Source of the DNA: Flavobacterium sp.
GTDB taxonomy: Bacteria; Bacteroidota; Bacteroidia; Flavobacteriales; Flavobacteriaceae
DNA length: 21,398 nucleotides
Direction of reading: 5' to 3'
Assembly (NCBI RefSeq): GCF_021151785.1
Contig: NZ_JAGKWP010000043.1
Location: 1 to 21,398, forward strand
Position numbers and translations under genes: made by a program. This document shows positions 13,619-21,398 of this stretch, piece after piece. The stretch's first letter is position 1; each line of letters starts with the position of its first letter. The notes beneath the pieces are model-generated. The model was not told where the DNA came from and made no database searches. It saw only the letters and a program-made list of their open reading frames with translations.

Positions 13619-15796
13619 TTATTTTTTTACTTTAATATCAGTTCCTAAACGTTGTAAGTAAGCAATTAACGCTACAATTTCTCTATCTTTCATAGGAACG
13701 AATTTCTCCCCAGTTAATTTCGCTTTTTCTTTACTTGCTTCATAAGCTTTTACAAATTTAGGATCACCTTTTAATCCTTCTTCGATTTCAGCAGATTGTT
13801 TATCAATACTAGCCAAAGCACCATCAATGTCTTGTTGTGAATAAGGAACTCCCAATTTAGCCATTACAGCCATTTTCTTTTGAACATCATCATGGTTCAT
13901 AGCTTTGTTATCAAACAACCACTTATACGCTGGCATAATTGAACCTGTTGAAGTTGCTTGAGGGCTCCACATGTGGTTAAAATGCCAATTGTGATTGTAT
14001 TTTCCTCCTACTCTCATTAAATCTGGACCTGTACGTTTTGAACCCCATAAGAACGGATGATCATAAACATATTCTCCTGATTTTGAGTATTCTCCATAAC
14101 GTTTAACTTCAGAACGGAAAGGTCGAACTAATTGCGAGTGACAGTTATTACAACCTTCTCTAATATATATATCTCTACCTTCTAATTCAAGTGGAGTATA
14201 TGGTTTTACACTTGAAATAGTTGGAATGTTTGACTTTACAATTAACATAGGTACAATCTGAATAATACCTCCAATAGCAACTGCAATAGTAGTTAATACA
14301 ATAAATTGAACTGGTTTTCTTTCTAACCAAGAGTGCCATTTCTCATTACGTAATCTATGCTTAGAAATTGTAACTAAAGCGGGTGCTTCTGCTAATTCAT
14401 CTTCTACTTTAGATCCAACAGAAACCGTTTTAATGATATTGTAAACCCCAACTAAAACCCCTGTTAAATACAATACTCCACCTACAGCTCGCATAGCATA
14501 CATTGGTAAAATTTGTGTTACAGTTTCCATGAATTGAGGATATACTAAAGTCCCATCTTCATTAAATTGTTTCCACATTTCTGCTTGAGTAAACCCAGCT
14601 ACATACATTGGTAAAGCATACAATACAATACCTAACGTACCAATCCAGAAGTGGAAATTAGCTAATTTTTGAGAGAATAATTGTGTTTTTGTTATTCTAG
14701 GAATAATCCAATAAATCATACCAAATGTCATGAATCCGTTCCAAGCTAAAGCACCTACGTGAACGTGAGCTACAACCCAATCTGTAAAGTGAGCAATAGC
14801 ATTAACATTTTTCAATGATAACATAGGACCTTCAAAAGTTGCCATTCCATAACCTGTAATACCTACTACAAAGAATTTTAAAATAGCATCTGTTCTTACT
14901 TTATCCCAAACACCTCTTAACGTTAATAATCCATTAATCATACCACCCCAAGATGGAGCAATTAACATTACAGAAAACACAACTCCTAAATTTTGAGCCC
15001 AATCAGGTAATGTAGAATACAATAAGTGGTGAGGTCCAGCCCAGATATATAAGAAAATTAAAGACCAAAAGTGAATAATTGACAATCTATAAGAGTAAAC
15101 TGGACGGTTTGCTGCTTTTGGTAAATAATAATACATTAATCCTAAGAAAGGAGTAGTTAAGAAGAACGCTACCGCATTGTGTCCGTACCACCATTGTACT
15201 AAGGCATCTTGAACACCTGCATAAGCAGAATAACTTTTTGTTAAAGATACTGGAATTTCTAAACTGTTTACAATGTGCAATAAAGCCACTGCTACAAATG
15301 TTGCAATGTAAAACCAAACCGCTACATAAATATGACGTTCTCTTCTTTTAATAATTGTACCAATCATGTTGATACCAAAAGCTACCCATACTAGAGCAAT
15401 GGCAATATCAAACGGCCATTCTAATTCGGCATATTCTTTTGATGTAGTAATACCTAATGGTAAGGAAATGGCTGCTCCTACAATGATTAACTGCCAACCC
15501 CAGAAGTTCACCTGACTTAAAAAATCACTGAACATTCTCGCTTTTAATAAACGTTGCAAAGAGTAATAAACTCCAGCAAACACTGCATTCCCAACAAATG
15601 CAAAAATTACTGCATTAGTATGCAATGGTCTTAATCTACCGTAACTTAACCAAGGGATACCATCAGTCAAATTAGGAAATAAGTAAAATAAAGCAACAAT
15701 AAGACCCACCAACATACCCACTACTCCGAAAAGTAATGAAGCATAGATAAAGTTACGAACTATCTTATTGTCATAACGAAATTGTTGTACTTCCAT
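13619..15796 (-). CDS. ccoNO: Fused cbb3 oxidase subunits I and II, CcoN-CcoO
   Basis: A 725-residue fusion of the catalytic heme-copper subunit (about 1-465) and the membrane-anchored mono-heme cytochrome c subunit (about 480-725), reducing O2 to water with high affinity. CcoN ligands are visible: H59 in LRPLHTNAV, the CuB histidines H206 (WWYGHNAVAFF) and H256-H257 (GPHHLLY), and H344 and H346 in VAHVHVGALAWNGF for the hemes. CcoO has one membrane helix (about 498-520), IREGCNNCHSQLVRPF with CxxCH at 549-553, HPFLWGSKRTGPDL and axial Met 621 in SIMPAY. The fusion is characteristic of Bacteroidota. It starts 13 bases after ccoS. Confidence 0.97.
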   Translation of the reverse strand: MEVQQFRYDNKIVRNFIYASLLFGVVGMLVGLIVALFYLFPNLTDGIPWLSYGRLRPLHTNAVIFAFVGNAVFAGVYYSLQRLLKARMFSDFLSQVNFWGWQLIIVGAAISLPLGITTSKEYAELEWPFDIAIALVWVAFGINMIGTIIKRRERHIYVAVWFYIATFVAVALLHIVNSLEIPVSLTKSYSAYAGVQDALVQWWYGHNAVAFFLTTPFLGLMYYYLPKAANRPVYSYRLSIIHFWSLIFLYIWAGPHHLLYSTLPDWAQNLGVVFSVMLIAPSWGGMINGLLTLRGVWDKVRTDAILKFFVVGITGYGMATFEGPMLSLKNVNAIAHFTDWVVAHVHVGALAWNGFMTFGMIYWIIPRITKTQLFSQKLANFHFWIGTLGIVLYALPMYVAGFTQAEMWKQFNEDGTLVYPQFMETVTQILPMYAMRAVGGVLYLTGVLVGVYNIIKTVSVGSKVEDELAEAPALVTISKHRLRNEKWHSWLERKPVQFIVLTTIAVAIGGIIQIVPMLIVKSNIPTISSVKPYTPLELEGRDIYIREGCNNCHSQLVRPFRSEVKRYGEYSKSGEYVYDHPFLWGSKRTGPDLMRVGGKYNHNWHFNHMWSPQATSTGSIMPAYKWLFDNKAMNHDDVQKKMAVMAKLGVPYSQQDIDGALASIDKQSAEIEEGLKGDPKFVKAYEASKEKAKLTGEKFVPMKDREIVALIAYLQRLGTDIKVKK

Positions 15797-15809
15797 AGTT
15801 AGTTAATAT

Positions 15810-15980
15810 TTAGTTTTTGTTTTTATTAGAATTATTTTTCACTTCGTCGTCAAATAACATACGTACCGATGGGGTGTAGTCATCGTCGTATTGACCGTTT
15901 TTCACTGCTAAAATGAAGATGATTAAGAAAGCTATTGCAATGACAATACTTACTGAAATTAGAAAATAAATAACACTCAT
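15810..15980 (-). CDS. ccoS: cbb3 oxidase maturation protein CcoS (56 aa)
   Basis: A 56-residue protein, MSVIYFLISVSIVIAIAFLI followed by IFILAVKNGQYDDDYTPSVR and MLFDDEVKNN. One N-terminal membrane helix is followed by the hallmark NGQYDD motif with the tail ending in DDE. CcoS is required for cofactor insertion into CcoN in characterised systems. It is the first gene after its own Fnr-type promoter, 13 bases before ccoNO, and 84 bases after the ccoI stop. The start is fixed by the short predicted leader of about 11 bases. Confidence 0.95.
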   Translation of the reverse strand: MSVIYFLISVSIVIAIAFLIIFILAVKNGQYDDDYTPSVRMLFDDEVKNNSNKNKN

Positions 15981-15995
15981 ACCTTAAATTTTAAA

Positions 15996-16040
15996 CAAAG
16001 TTAGACTTACTCTATCAGGATAAATATGACTTTTGTCATA
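15996..16040 (-). promoter_or_regulatory. ccoS-ccoNOQP promoter with perfect Fnr-type box
   Basis: TATGAC-TTTT-GTCATA (16025-16040) is a perfect 6-bp dyad centred at 16032.5. On the minus strand TAACTTTG (16003-15996) is an exact TAnnTTTG -7 element, 29.5 bp from the dyad centre. Predicted transcription start is about 15991, box centre at -41.5. No TTG -33 element is evident, which fits activator dependence. Confidence 0.82.
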
Positions 16041-16064
16041 CTCTTTAATTTTTGTTAAAAATGG

Positions 16065-18467
16065 TTAATTTTTATTGATTTTACGACCATAAAACTTGCT
16101 CATAATTGTAACAAAACTTACAATTGTGATGGCACTCATAGGCATTATAATTGCGGCAAATAGTGGGGACAATTTTCCAGCTAATGCAAAAGTTAATCCG
16201 ATTGCATTATACAAAAGCGAAAGACCAAAACTCATATAAATCGTTTTCATTGAGTCTTTTGCATATCGTAAATATAAGAAAAGTTTTGAAAACTCCAAAG
16301 AATCCATAATACCATCACAAGCAGGCGAAAATACATTTACATTTTCAGAAATAGCAATACCAACATTACTTTGAGCTAAAGCACCCGCATCGTTGAGTCC
16401 ATCCCCAATCATCATTACATTTTTTCCTTCTTGCTGTAATTTTTCAATATAGGCTAACTTTTGTTCTGGTTTTTGATTAAAAATAAGCTCCGTATTTTCG
16501 GGCAAAATAGTTTGTAGATAAGCTTTCTCTCCATCATTATCTCCACTCAATACTTTTACTTGATAATGATTTTTGGTCAATTCTTTAAATAATTGTTCTA
16601 AACCTTCTCTATATTGATGATTAAACAAATAATACCCTTTATAATGGTCATCGATTTTAATATTAACCTTGGTCTGTTTTAAATTATCTTCAATTAAAGT
16701 TGCTCCCATCAAAGCATCGGAACCAATTTCAATTTTATGATTTTGAATTGTTGCTATAATTCCTTTACCAATGATTTCTTCAAACTCTGTTAAGTTCTGT
16801 TTTTCAGTATTTGGTAAATAATCATATAACTTTCTACTTAAAGGGTGGTTTGAATTTCTAATACAGTTTTTAACACATTGTTCCTCTTCTGAAGTTAAAG
16901 GAGTACCAACAAATTCTATTTGCATCTTATTTGCAGATGTAATTGTTCCTGTTTTATCAAAAACTACCGTATCTACTTTAGCTAATTGCTCAACAACTAA
17001 CGAATTTTTCAAATACATTTTGTTGTTACCCATAATTCGCAATACATTACCAAGTGTAAATGGCGCTGTTAATGCCAATGCGCAAGGACAAGCCACAATT
17101 AAAACAGCTGTAAAAACATTAAATGCTATATAAGTATCAATGAATAGCCAAAAAAGTAAAGCTCCAAATGCCAATAACAATAGTGCGGGGGTGAAATACT
17201 GACTTACTTTATCTGTTATGGATTTATGTTTTTGATCAATTTTCTTTTGAAACACATCATTACTCCATAATTGAGTTAAATAACTTTGTGAGACAGAAAA
17301 CAACACTTCCATTTCAATTACTCCTCCTATTTGTTTTCCTCCAGCAAATACTTTATCTCCCGACTTTTTTTCAATTGGATCCGCTTCCCCAGTAACAAAA
17401 CTATAATCTAGAGATGTTTTAGGCGAAATAAGAATTCCATCAACAGGAATGAGCTCTTGATTGCGGATTAACAATCGGTCTCCTTTCTCAATATCATAAA
17501 CTTGACACGGAACTTCTGAACCATCTGAAAGTATTTTGGTCACCGCAATAGGGAAATACGATTTATAATCACGTTCAAAAGATAAAAAATCATACGTTTT
17601 TTGTTGAAACAACTTACCTAACAACATGAAAAAAACCAATCCTGTTAGACTATCAAAAAAACCTTGACCGTAATCAAATACGATGTCTACTGTACTTCGT
17701 ATAAACATTACAATGATACCAAGTGCTATAGGAATATCAATATTTAATACGCTTGAACGAATACTTTTATAGGCTGAAACGTAATAACCACTTGCTGAAT
17801 AAAGAAAAGAAGGTAGGGATAAAAAGAAAATTAACCAACGGAAAAAAGGTTTATATTTTTCAATCCAAAATTCATCAACTTCAAAATATTCTGGAAAAGA
17901 TAATAACATAATATTTCCAAAACAAAAGAAAGCTACACCTAACTTATAGATTAACGTTCTATCAATGTTATTTGATCCTGTTTCATAGTTTTCTAAACTA
18001 ATGTAAGGCTCATAACCTATAGAAGCTAATAAGTAAACAATTTCTTTTAAATTAGTTTGTTCCGGCTGATAAGTTATACGGACTTTTTTCTGAGTAAAAT
18101 TTACTTGCGATGCAATTATACCTTCTTGAAGCTTTTGGAGATTTTCCAAAATCCAAATACACGAGCTACAATGAATATGAGGTATGTACAATGAAACAAT
18201 ATGTGTTGTAGTTTCTTCAAATTCCAATAGTTTTGAACTAATTTTTTCATCGTCTAAAAATTCATATTTACCATTAATTTCTGGTGGTGTTGCTCCAGGT
18301 GAAGTCGCATAGTCATAATAGCATGTTAAGTCATTTTGACTAAAAATTTCATATACCGTTTTACAACCCACACAACAAAAAGACTTGTCATCATAGGCTA
18401 TTTTTTCACTTGGCATAAACTCTTTACCACAGTGAAAACAATTTTTATCGTCCATTTTAATGCTCAT
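16065..18467 (-). CDS. ccoI: Copper-translocating P-type ATPase for cbb3 assembly, CcoI/FixI
   Basis: CcoI exports Cu(I) for insertion into the CuB site of CcoN. The 800 residues run as follows: a Cys-rich N-terminal domain (CFHCG at 10-14, CCVGC at 31-35, the PF12156 type), an HMA copper domain with HIHCSSCIWIL (98-107), about eight membrane helices, the TGE actuator motif (359-361), the CPC copper-transport motif (460-462, ACPCALALTAPF), the phosphorylation motif DKTGT at 504-508, HP in SNHPLSRKL and MIGDGLNDAGAL. All catalytic motifs are intact. The start at 18467 (MSIK) is supported by a short leader; MDDKNCFHCG at 18455 resembles relatives better and is a real alternative. It has its own Fnr-type promoter and may read through into ccoS. 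Confidence 0.95.
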   Translation of the reverse strand: MSIKMDDKNCFHCGKEFMPSEKIAYDDKSFCCVGCKTVYEIFSQNDLTCYYDYATSPGATPPEINGKYEFLDDEKISSKLLEFEETTTHIVSLYIPHIHCSSCIWILENLQKLQEGIIASQVNFTQKKVRITYQPEQTNLKEIVYLLASIGYEPYISLENYETGSNNIDRTLIYKLGVAFFCFGNIMLLSFPEYFEVDEFWIEKYKPFFRWLIFFLSLPSFLYSASGYYVSAYKSIRSSVLNIDIPIALGIIVMFIRSTVDIVFDYGQGFFDSLTGLVFFMLLGKLFQQKTYDFLSFERDYKSYFPIAVTKILSDGSEVPCQVYDIEKGDRLLIRNQELIPVDGILISPKTSLDYSFVTGEADPIEKKSGDKVFAGGKQIGGVIEMEVLFSVSQSYLTQLWSNDVFQKKIDQKHKSITDKVSQYFTPALLLLAFGALLFWLFIDTYIAFNVFTAVLIVACPCALALTAPFTLGNVLRIMGNNKMYLKNSLVVEQLAKVDTVVFDKTGTITSANKMQIEFVGTPLTSEEEQCVKNCIRNSNHPLSRKLYDYLPNTEKQNLTEFEEIIGKGIIATIQNHKIEIGSDALMGATLIEDNLKQTKVNIKIDDHYKGYYLFNHQYREGLEQLFKELTKNHYQVKVLSGDNDGEKAYLQTILPENTELIFNQKPEQKLAYIEKLQQEGKNVMMIGDGLNDAGALAQSNVGIAISENVNVFSPACDGIMDSLEFSKLFLYLRYAKDSMKTIYMSFGLSLLYNAIGLTFALAGKLSPLFAAIIMPMSAITIVSFVTIMSKFYGRKINKN

Positions 18468-18480
18468 TTTTTACCTGTAA

Positions 18481-18525
18481 CAAAGGTCACATTCTCAGAA
18501 AAAATAAAATATGATATTTGTCATA
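18481..18525 (-). promoter_or_regulatory. ccoI promoter with Fnr-type box
   Basis: TATGAT-ATTT-GTCATA (18510-18525, one arm mismatch) is centred at 18517.5. On the minus strand GACCTTTG (18488-18481) matches TAnnTTTG except at the first base, 29.5 bp from the centre, the same spacing as at ccoS and hemN. Predicted transcription start is about 18476. The box also lies in the upstream region of the divergent Fnr-like gene and could affect its expression. Confidence 0.75.
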
Positions 18526-18602
18526 CGATATGTATCTTTATACTTTATAATAAAAATACTGTTTTTTTTCATAGAAAGGGGAGTTACATTTAAAGAAATA
18601 AT

Positions 18603-18610
18603 TAATTTTG
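18603..18610 (+). promoter_or_regulatory. Candidate -7 element of the Fnr-like gene
   Basis: TAATTTTG is an exact TAnnTTTG match, 19 bases before the ATG at 18630, implying a leader of about 15 bases. No clear TTG -33 element lies at the expected distance, and no dyad lies at the 29.5-bp position used by the activated promoters. Confidence 0.5.
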
Positions 18611-18629
18611 CAAAAGATAAAAGTATCCT

Positions 18630-19313
18630 ATGAGTGGTAAATGTGAACAATGTATCGTTAGAGAGTTAAGTTCGTTAAAAGCATTAAATAAAGAAGAGCT
18701 TTTGAGAATGGCTGACTGTAAAACGTCTTACACCGTTAAAAAAGGGGAACCTTTATTTGAAGAAGGGGAAACACTCAATGGCATTTATTGCGTTAAAGAT
18801 GGTGTGGCTAAAATGTCGAAATTAAGTGCCAATGGCAAAGACCAAATTGTTAAACTCGTAAAAAAAGGAGAACTATTAGGTCAGCGATCTTTGATTAGTG
18901 AAGAAGCTGCTAATTTGAGTGCTGTTGCTATTGAAGACATGCAAGTTTGTTTTATTCCAAAAAATGAGGTTTTAAAATTTTTCAATGAGAATAATCAATT
19001 TTCATTGAACATGATGAAAACAATTTGTGGAGATTTAAGAGAAGCTGATGACCACATGGTTGATATGGCTCAAAAAACAGTTAAACAACGATTAGCTCAT
19101 ACGTTATTACAATTAGAAAAGGAATATGGAATACAAGATGATGGGAGTTTAAGAATCCAATTATCTAGGGAAGAAATAGCTGGAATGATTGGTACTGCCA
19201 CAGAAAGTTGTATTCGTTTATTATCTGAATTCAATAAAGAAGGAATTATTGAGCTAACCGGCAAAAAAATTATTCTTGTAAATAAGAATATTTTACAGAA
19301 AATGAGTGAATAG
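18630..19313 (+). CDS. Crp/Fnr-family transcriptional regulator, candidate activator of the cbb3/hemN regulon
   Basis: A 227-residue regulator of normal Crp/Fnr length: N-terminal Cys pair (C5-x2-C8), cNMP-binding-type beta roll (about 20-115), long dimer helix (about 115-150) and helix-turn-helix LSREEIAGMIGTATESCIRLLSEF (178-201). In the recognition helix E192 and R196 correspond to the conserved Glu and Arg that read the TGA core in Crp and Fnr. Compared with E. coli Fnr, C5, C8 and C107 (MQVCFIP) align with C20, C23 and C122, but the C29 position is Ser 14; C30 and C54 are nearby. Whether it binds an iron-sulfur cluster is therefore uncertain. The gene diverges from ccoI, a common place for the oxidase regulator. 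It ends at a strong terminator. Confidence 0.92.
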   Translation: MSGKCEQCIVRELSSLKALNKEELLRMADCKTSYTVKKGEPLFEEGETLNGIYCVKDGVAKMSKLSANGKDQIVKLVKKGELLGQRSLISEEAANLSAVAIEDMQVCFIPKNEVLKFFNENNQFSLNMMKTICGDLREADDHMVDMAQKTVKQRLAHTLLQLEKEYGIQDDGSLRIQLSREEIAGMIGTATESCIRLLSEFNKEGIIELTGKKIILVNKNILQKMSE

Positions 19314-19383
19314 AAATTGTAATTTAGAATCTGAAACAAGTTCAGATTGACAAAAATTACCGATTGACATAGCATATAGAAAT

Positions 19384-19412
19384 AAAAACTCCGACTCAAA
19401 GTCGGAGTTTTT
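19384..19412. terminator. Bidirectional terminator between the Fnr-like gene and the epimerase gene
   Basis: AAAAACTCCGACT pairs perfectly over 13 bp with AGTCGGAGTTTTT around a 3-base loop, flanked by A and T runs; the two neighbouring genes converge on it. Confidence 0.93.
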
Positions 19413-19413
19413 A

Positions 19414-20265
19414 TTATTTTAAAATTTCTATTCGAATAGCTCGTAAAAAATCCTCATTAGGAGGCAATAAATTAATACCTTCTTTTTCTAGAATATTTCC
19501 ATCATGAATCGTATTATCGGCAACACCACACCACGGCTCAATACAAAGAAATGGAGCATTTGGTTTCGTCCAAATTCCTAAATACGGAAAATATTCGTAG
19601 ATTACTTTTAAAACGGGTACATCTAAATGTTGCAAGATTACCTCATCAGATTCTAACGATTTAAAGACTAAGGCATCGCTTTTAAATAAGTCGTATTTTA
19701 AATCCAATTTTCCTGAATGACTTTCTACCACAGATGTTTCAAAATTAAAATTTTCATTCTCAAGATGATGCGTAATTAAAACATCAGGTTTATTAAATTG
19801 TAAACTATAATCAGACAAATCGCCTTCAATTGCAAAAGCAGGATGCGCTCCTATTGAGAACGGCAGGGTTTCTTCAGATAAATTTCGAACAAAATACTCA
19901 ATAATCAGTTCGCTATCGATTAAAGTGTAAGCTAAGAACAACTTAAAGTCGAAAGGAAAATTATATTTCGTTTCCGCATTTGATTCTAATTCAAAAATGA
20001 CTTGATGCTCTGCTTTTACATCATATTTAAATTCATAATTTCTAGCAAATCCATGTCGAGGTAAGGTATAGGCTTTCCCATTTAAGGTATAGCTATCTTC
20101 CTTTAATCTTCCAACTATAGGAAATAAAATGGGAGAAGTTTTATTCCAATAATTTTCATCTACTTCCCAAATATAATTGATATGGTTTTTTTCTAGCTTA
20201 ACAAGTTCTGCCCCAACAGTATTGATGGTGGCTGTTAAAATTTTATTGGTTATAGTAATTAACAT
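19414..20265 (-). CDS. Aldose 1-epimerase family protein (LacX type)
   Basis: A 283-residue GalM-superfamily protein of the short LacX-like branch, which interconverts sugar anomers; the sugar is unknown. The fold markers are ATINTVGAELVKLEKNHINYIWE (about 12-34), SPILFPIVGRLKED (about 44-57), LPRHGFARNYEF with the first catalytic His, SIGAHPAFAI with the second His, and the catalytic Glu in APFLCIEPWCGVADN. No signal peptide, so probably cytoplasmic. Its ATG lies 3 bases after the stop of the upstream membrane-protein gene, so the two are cotranscribed. It ends at a terminator 1 base beyond its stop. Confidence 0.88.
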   Translation of the reverse strand: MLITITNKILTATINTVGAELVKLEKNHINYIWEVDENYWNKTSPILFPIVGRLKEDSYTLNGKAYTLPRHGFARNYEFKYDVKAEHQVIFELESNAETKYNFPFDFKLFLAYTLIDSELIIEYFVRNLSEETLPFSIGAHPAFAIEGDLSDYSLQFNKPDVLITHHLENENFNFETSVVESHSGKLDLKYDLFKSDALVFKSLESDEVILQHLDVPVLKVIYEYFPYLGIWTKPNAPFLCIEPWCGVADNTIHDGNILEKEGINLLPPNEDFLRAIRIEILK

Positions 20266-20268
20266 AGG

Positions 20269-21398
20269 CTATTCTTCTGGTATTCCTTTCCAGTTATATA
20301 ATGTTTTAGTCAATACTAGTATAGTTGTCATTAAAAAAATAACATTTATGATAGAAAATTCAAAAAAATTATCTTCCATAAAATAAAATATACTATCAAA
20401 TTCATCAGAGATATTCATGCTATAAATGTGTAACTGGTTATAACAAAAAGCATAAATTAAAGGTAAAAATACAACTATTGACCAAATAAAATAATTCAAA
20501 CTGTATTTTGTCAACCCTTTTTGCTTCTTTTTTTTCATAATAAAAGAAAAATGAAGCAAATTTATAATTAGTAGTAGACCATTTAATCCTAAAAATAAGT
20601 TCAATGAATTTAATGGAACAGCAATCATTAAAAACAAAATCTCTAACAATCCTGTCACTATAAAAGTAGTCATCCAACTTTTTAAATTAGTTAATCTATA
20701 ACTAAAAATCAAGCTTGAAATAATGGAAGTCAAAAAAATAATCGCTGTTAAAATATCATAAAAATCATTTTTACTTACAAAATCATAATTTAATTTTCTA
20801 AAATTTTGGACTAATAGATTATGCTGAACGTAAAATTTAGAGTTATAATTAGTAGTGTCTATTTCCTCATAATTATTTCTAAAACTCATTTCTGATAATT
20901 TAAAATAAGGTTTCACCAATTGATAATTAACAAAATTAGGGTAATCATAAACCAACTTAAACCAATTAGTCACGGTAAGATTTGTTTTTAACTTCAACTC
21001 ACTAACTAGTCTTAGATAATCTGACATTATCTTTTTGATTTTAACCTTATCATTATTTATTAATGCAATTTTAATTACTGTATCCAACGAATCCGTCAAA
21101 GTTGTTCTGTAAGCTTCTCCATAATTATACTTTTGAAAAACATCTTCTGTTCTTGAATTAATTAACGAACTGTATTTAATTTTTTTACCGAAAACCTCAA
21201 TAGAATCACAGAATTTCACATGCTGTTTACCGTCAGAATCAAATTCTGTTGTTGTACAATCGGTATTATAGTTTGGATTATTGATAAAAAAAGCGGCGTT
21301 AGAAATAATTATAGATTTTGTTAGTAATTCTTCCTTAGAATAATAAGAATTTAATTTAAATTCTTTACCCAAAGAATAACTTATAGGATATATAAAAA
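20269..21398 (-). CDS. Unrecognised multi-pass membrane protein, 5' end beyond window
   Basis: The frame stays open to the window edge (a TTG at 21372 could serve as a start, but residues FIYPISYSLG precede it in frame), so the true start is probably outside. An extracytoplasmic-looking domain of about 200 residues (Asn/Tyr/Lys-rich, with C40 and C55 counted from the TTG) is followed by about five membrane segments: AIIFLTSIISSLIFSY, FIVTGLLEILFLMIAVPL, LFLGLNGLLLIINLLHFSF, YFIWSIVVFLPLIYAF and FSIINVIFLMTTILVLTK. A soluble loop after a lost first helix plus five helices would also fit an ABC-2-like permease, but no motif supports that. Composition is as AT-rich as its neighbours. It is cotranscribed with the LacX-type epimerase. 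Function unknown. Confidence 0.65.
   Translation of the reverse strand, partial: FIYPISYSLGKEFKLNSYYSKEELLTKSIIISNAAFFINNPNYNTDCTTTEFDSDGKQHVKFCDSIEVFGKKIKYSSLINSRTEDVFQKYNYGEAYRTTLTDSLDTVIKIALINNDKVKIKKIMSDYLRLVSELKLKTNLTVTNWFKLVYDYPNFVNYQLVKPYFKLSEMSFRNNYEEIDTTNYNSKFYVQHNLLVQNFRKLNYDFVSKNDFYDILTAIIFLTSIISSLIFSYRLTNLKSWMTTFIVTGLLEILFLMIAVPLNSLNLFLGLNGLLLIINLLHFSFIMKKKKQKGLTKYSLNYFIWSIVVFLPLIYAFCYNQLHIYSMNISDEFDSIFYFMEDNFFEFSIINVIFLMTTILVLTKTLYNWKGIPEE

Noticed and set aside
18533..18540. TATCTTTA as an alternative -7 element for the Fnr-like gene, which would place the Fnr-type box in a repressing position
   Set aside because: One mismatch to TAnnTTTG at the last base and a leader of about 85 bases; TAATTTTG at 18603 is exact and closer. 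Autorepression cannot be excluded but is not supported.

Overview
The window joins DNA from two unrelated bacteria. Bases 1 to about 757-772 have balanced base composition and carry, on the minus strand, the 3' end of a TruC-like tRNA pseudouridine synthase gene and most of rsuA; both read as gammaproteobacterial proteins. From about 773 to the end the DNA is strongly AT-rich. It has Bacteroidota hallmarks: a fused ccoN-ccoO gene, TAnnTTTG promoter elements, weak ribosome binding sites and a cbb3 gene order typical of Flavobacteriia. At the join a truC-like gene loses its 5' part and a TPR-like flavobacterial gene loses its 5' part at the same point. This looks like an assembly or cloning chimera rather than an island.

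Layout of the flavobacterial part. (1) 715-1662 (+): C-terminal part of a helical-repeat protein. (2) 1737-6381 (-): a tight six-gene operon, icd (Rickettsia-type isocitrate dehydrogenase), a 49-aa membrane protein, a 90-aa protein, a DUF6671-like zinc-ribbon protein, Sua5 and an SbtA-type bicarbonate transporter. A LysR regulator (6532-7437, +) diverges from it. Icd releases CO2, Sua5 consumes CO2/bicarbonate and SbtA imports bicarbonate, so the operon may have a common inorganic-carbon theme. (3) 7485-9644: a nitroreductase (-) and hemN (+), divergent across a 201-bp promoter region. (4) 9731-18467 (-): the complete cbb3 oxidase locus, in transcription order ccoI, ccoS, ccoNO, ccoQ, ccoP, ccoG, ccoH and a SafE/DsbD-like membrane protein. 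A Crp/Fnr regulator (18630-19313, +) diverges from it. (5) 19414-21398 (-): a LacX-type aldose 1-epimerase gene and, upstream of it, an unrecognised membrane protein that runs off the window.

The most interesting signal is regulatory. The hemN, ccoS and ccoI promoters each carry the same dyad (TATGAY-N4-RTCATW), centred exactly 29.5 bp from the near edge of a TAnnTTTG -7 element. If that element spans -12 to -5, the dyad is centred at -41.5, the class II position for Crp/Fnr activators. The Fnr-like gene beside ccoI is the obvious candidate activator, which makes this a compact low-oxygen regulon: oxidase, its copper and heme assembly factors, and anaerobic heme synthesis. The nitroreductase promoter has a different perfect dyad (TCAATCT-AAAA-AGATTGA) in the same register, suggesting a second Crp/Fnr-type factor. 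No tRNA, rRNA, CRISPR array or insertion sequence was seen, and no stretch over 300 bases lacks a gene.
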